A DNA stretch of 64,000 nt. Source: JAWWOL01 sp963797535 (lineage in GTDB: Bacteria; Actinomycetota; Actinomycetes; JAWWOL01). Positions 62,746 to 64,000 of the stretch are shown here, piece after piece. The notes below the pieces were generated by a model. That model made no database searches. It worked only from the letters and a program-made list of their open reading frames with translations, and was not told the origin of the DNA. Where the stretch lies: NCBI GenBank assembly GCA_963797535.1, contig CAWCPQ010000001.1, positions 2,728,001-2,792,000 on the forward strand, read 5' to 3'. Numbering within the stretch: the first letter of the stretch is position 1; every line of letters starts with the position of its first letter. The position numbers and the translations under genes were made by a program.

Positions 62746-62967
62746 CCGCGAGACCTTCGCCCTCGGCAACGGCCAGGCCGGGTCCCGGCGAGCTCGGGTC
62801 GGCCAACTCAGACGCCCACACGCAGCCACAAGCGGCCACACCTGCCGCGTCGACCAGTGGCCCACGGCGCACCGATGAGGTTCCTGTACCGCGACGCGAA
62901 CTCTTGCTACCGAGGCATCGATGGCCGGCGCTGCTGCGTCTATTACTGGTAGTTGCGCCGGGAGGGG

Positions 62968-63477
62968 GTGGTTCGGGTCGAGAACGATCTGCAGGAGTTC
63001 ATCCGGGCGCGATATCCCGCGCTGCTGCGGCGCGCGTTCCTGCTGACGCAGGATCATCACGCGGCGGAGGACCTCGTTCAGGAGGCACTCGCCCGGTCCT
63101 GCCGTGCCTGGGGGAAGCGGGTGGCAGACAACCCGGACGCGTACGTGGCCCGGGTGATGGTCAACCTGCACATCAGTTCGTGGCGCAGGCGCAGGCGCCG
63201 GCTGACGGAGGCGGCCACCGCGGTGCTGCCGGAGGTGGCGGTGAGCGACGGGACGCAGGAACGCGGTGAGGCCAACCACCTGTGGCGGGTCCTCGCGCAG
63301 GTCCCGCCGCGGCAGCGTGCGGTGTTGGTGCTGCGTTACTACGAGGGCATGACCGAAAGTGAAGCCGCCGCGGTGCTGGGCGTGACGGTCGGAACGGTAC
63401 GGAGCCAGACCGCCAAGGCTCTGGCCAAACTGCGGGTGGCGCTGGCGGAACCAGCGGCGAAGGAGGGGCGGCCATGA
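62968..63477 (+). CDS. ECF sigma factor (SigE-like)
   Basis: About 169 residues. Region 2: LLRRAFLLTQDHHAAEDLVQ and EALARSCRAW; region 4: VPPRQRAVLVLRYYEGMTES with AAVLGVTVGTVRSQTAKALA. Start is uncertain: GTG 62968 fits family length, though the purine-rich site is only two bases ahead; TTG 62953 is the alternative. The stop overlaps the next gene (ATGA). Fourth such sigma/membrane pair in the window. Confidence 0.9.
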   Translation: MVRVENDLQEFIRARYPALLRRAFLLTQDHHAAEDLVQEALARSCRAWGKRVADNPDAYVARVMVNLHISSWRRRRRRLTEAATAVLPEVAVSDGTQERGEANHLWRVLAQVPPRQRAVLVLRYYEGMTESEAAAVLGVTVGTVRSQTAKALAKLRVALAEPAAKEGRP

Positions 63478-64000
63478 GCGACGACGTCGAATACCGACTC
63501 CGTGCTGTCCTCGAGGCTCGGGCGGCGGCCCTGATTCCCGGTGCTGCTCCGGTGCAGTCGATCGACGCCCTAGCGAGACAGCTCACCCGGCGGCGGATGC
63601 TGGCCGCATGCTCGGCAGCCGTGACGGCCGTTGTCGCGGTGCTGGCCGTCACCGCGTTCACGATCGGACAACCTGCCAACAACAATCCCGGAGTGGCCGG
63701 TGGGCCAACCGCGGGAAGCAGCTCGGTCGCTGCCCCAGCAAGTCAGCCGGTGTCGCCGACCAGGTTGACCCCAGGAGCAGGGGCGGCAACCCCGGCGATC
63801 CGCAACCAGGCCGACGCCGTACGGCACTACCTGGAGACCACCGACCTGAGACAGCAGGCGCAGATCAGCACCAGCTTCCATGGCCGGATCTACTGCGGCC
63901 TCGACGTACTGGGCCGCTCCGCTGACGGCAGTCAGCTGTTCACGTGGGTGCTGTGCGAGGAGTACTACGACAACGCCGGAACGGCCACCCTCGGCGCCGG
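63474..64000 (+). CDS. single-pass membrane protein paired with ECF sigma factor (partial)
   Basis: Runs off the window. It begins SDDVEYRLRAVLEARAAALI, with a helix near residues 42-62 (MLAACSAAVTAVVAVLAVTA) and a Ser/Pro/Ala linker; the outer domain starts ADAVRHYLETTDLRQQAQIS and has Cys in GRIYCGLDV and WVLCEEYY. Same plan as the other sigma partners. Confidence 0.8.
   Translation, partial: MSDDVEYRLRAVLEARAAALIPGAAPVQSIDALARQLTRRRMLAACSAAVTAVVAVLAVTAFTIGQPANNNPGVAGGPTAGSSSVAAPASQPVSPTRLTPGAGAATPAIRNQADAVRHYLETTDLRQQAQISTSFHGRIYCGLDVLGRSADGSQLFTWVLCEEYYDNAGTATLGA

Overview
The window is about 64 kb of GC-rich, densely coded DNA. Most start codons are ATG or GTG, and many adjacent genes overlap by four bases (ATGA or GTGA). 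The gene content fits a free-living actinobacterium: DUF222/HNH endonuclease genes, ECF sigma factors paired with single-pass membrane proteins, Ada-AlkA fusion, SthA, an actinobacterial-type SsuD, and several NarL-type two-component systems. A nocardioid or related lineage is my inference; no rRNA, tRNA, CRISPR array, phage or insertion sequence was seen, so this looks like core chromosome.

Layout. 1-3.5 kb: M28 peptidase, GDT1-type transporter and NAD malic enzyme in one minus-strand operon, with a divergent membrane protein. 3.5-8.6 kb: a minus-strand export and metal-related cluster (DUF4331 secreted protein, TPR membrane protein, NicO-type metal exporter with a His-rich loop, small lipoprotein). 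8.6-16 kb: TPR protein, MarR/cupin pair with a clear operator, VOC protein, aldo/keto reductase, lipoprotein amidase, BNR-repeat protein, epimerase. 16-19.5 kb: a frameshifted DUF222/HNH gene and an ECF sigma/membrane-protein pair. 19.5-23.5 kb: two secreted proteins (Ig-like, and collagen-like), a YciI protein and an SRPBCC protein with paired operators. 23.5-27 kb: an ABC exporter plus two-component operon. 27-38 kb: RF3, SthA, YVTN propeller, phosphoglucomutase and glycosyltransferase. 37.7-40 kb: second sigma/membrane pair and an HNH relic. 40-45.6 kb: CPA1 antiporter followed by a CheB / CheR-PAS / coiled-coil / MerR module without any receptor or CheA. 45.6-51 kb: Rrf2 plus sulfate ABC transporter, with SsuD divergent. 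51-58 kb: acyl-CoA dehydrogenase, Ada-AlkA plus Ogt repair operon, phosphotransferase. 58-64 kb: second two-component system and two further sigma/membrane pairs, the last running off the end.

Two things stand out. First, six genes carry single-base +1 frameshifts (at least seven events, all net insertions), which points to insertion-type sequence errors or recent decay rather than chance overlaps; gene models there should be read as interrupted versions of intact families. Second, the CheB / CheR-PAS / Glu-rich coiled-coil / MerR cassette (about 41.6-45.6 kb) is the best candidate for an unfamiliar signalling system, because methylation enzymes of chemotaxis occur here with no chemoreceptor, kinase or flagellar gene.
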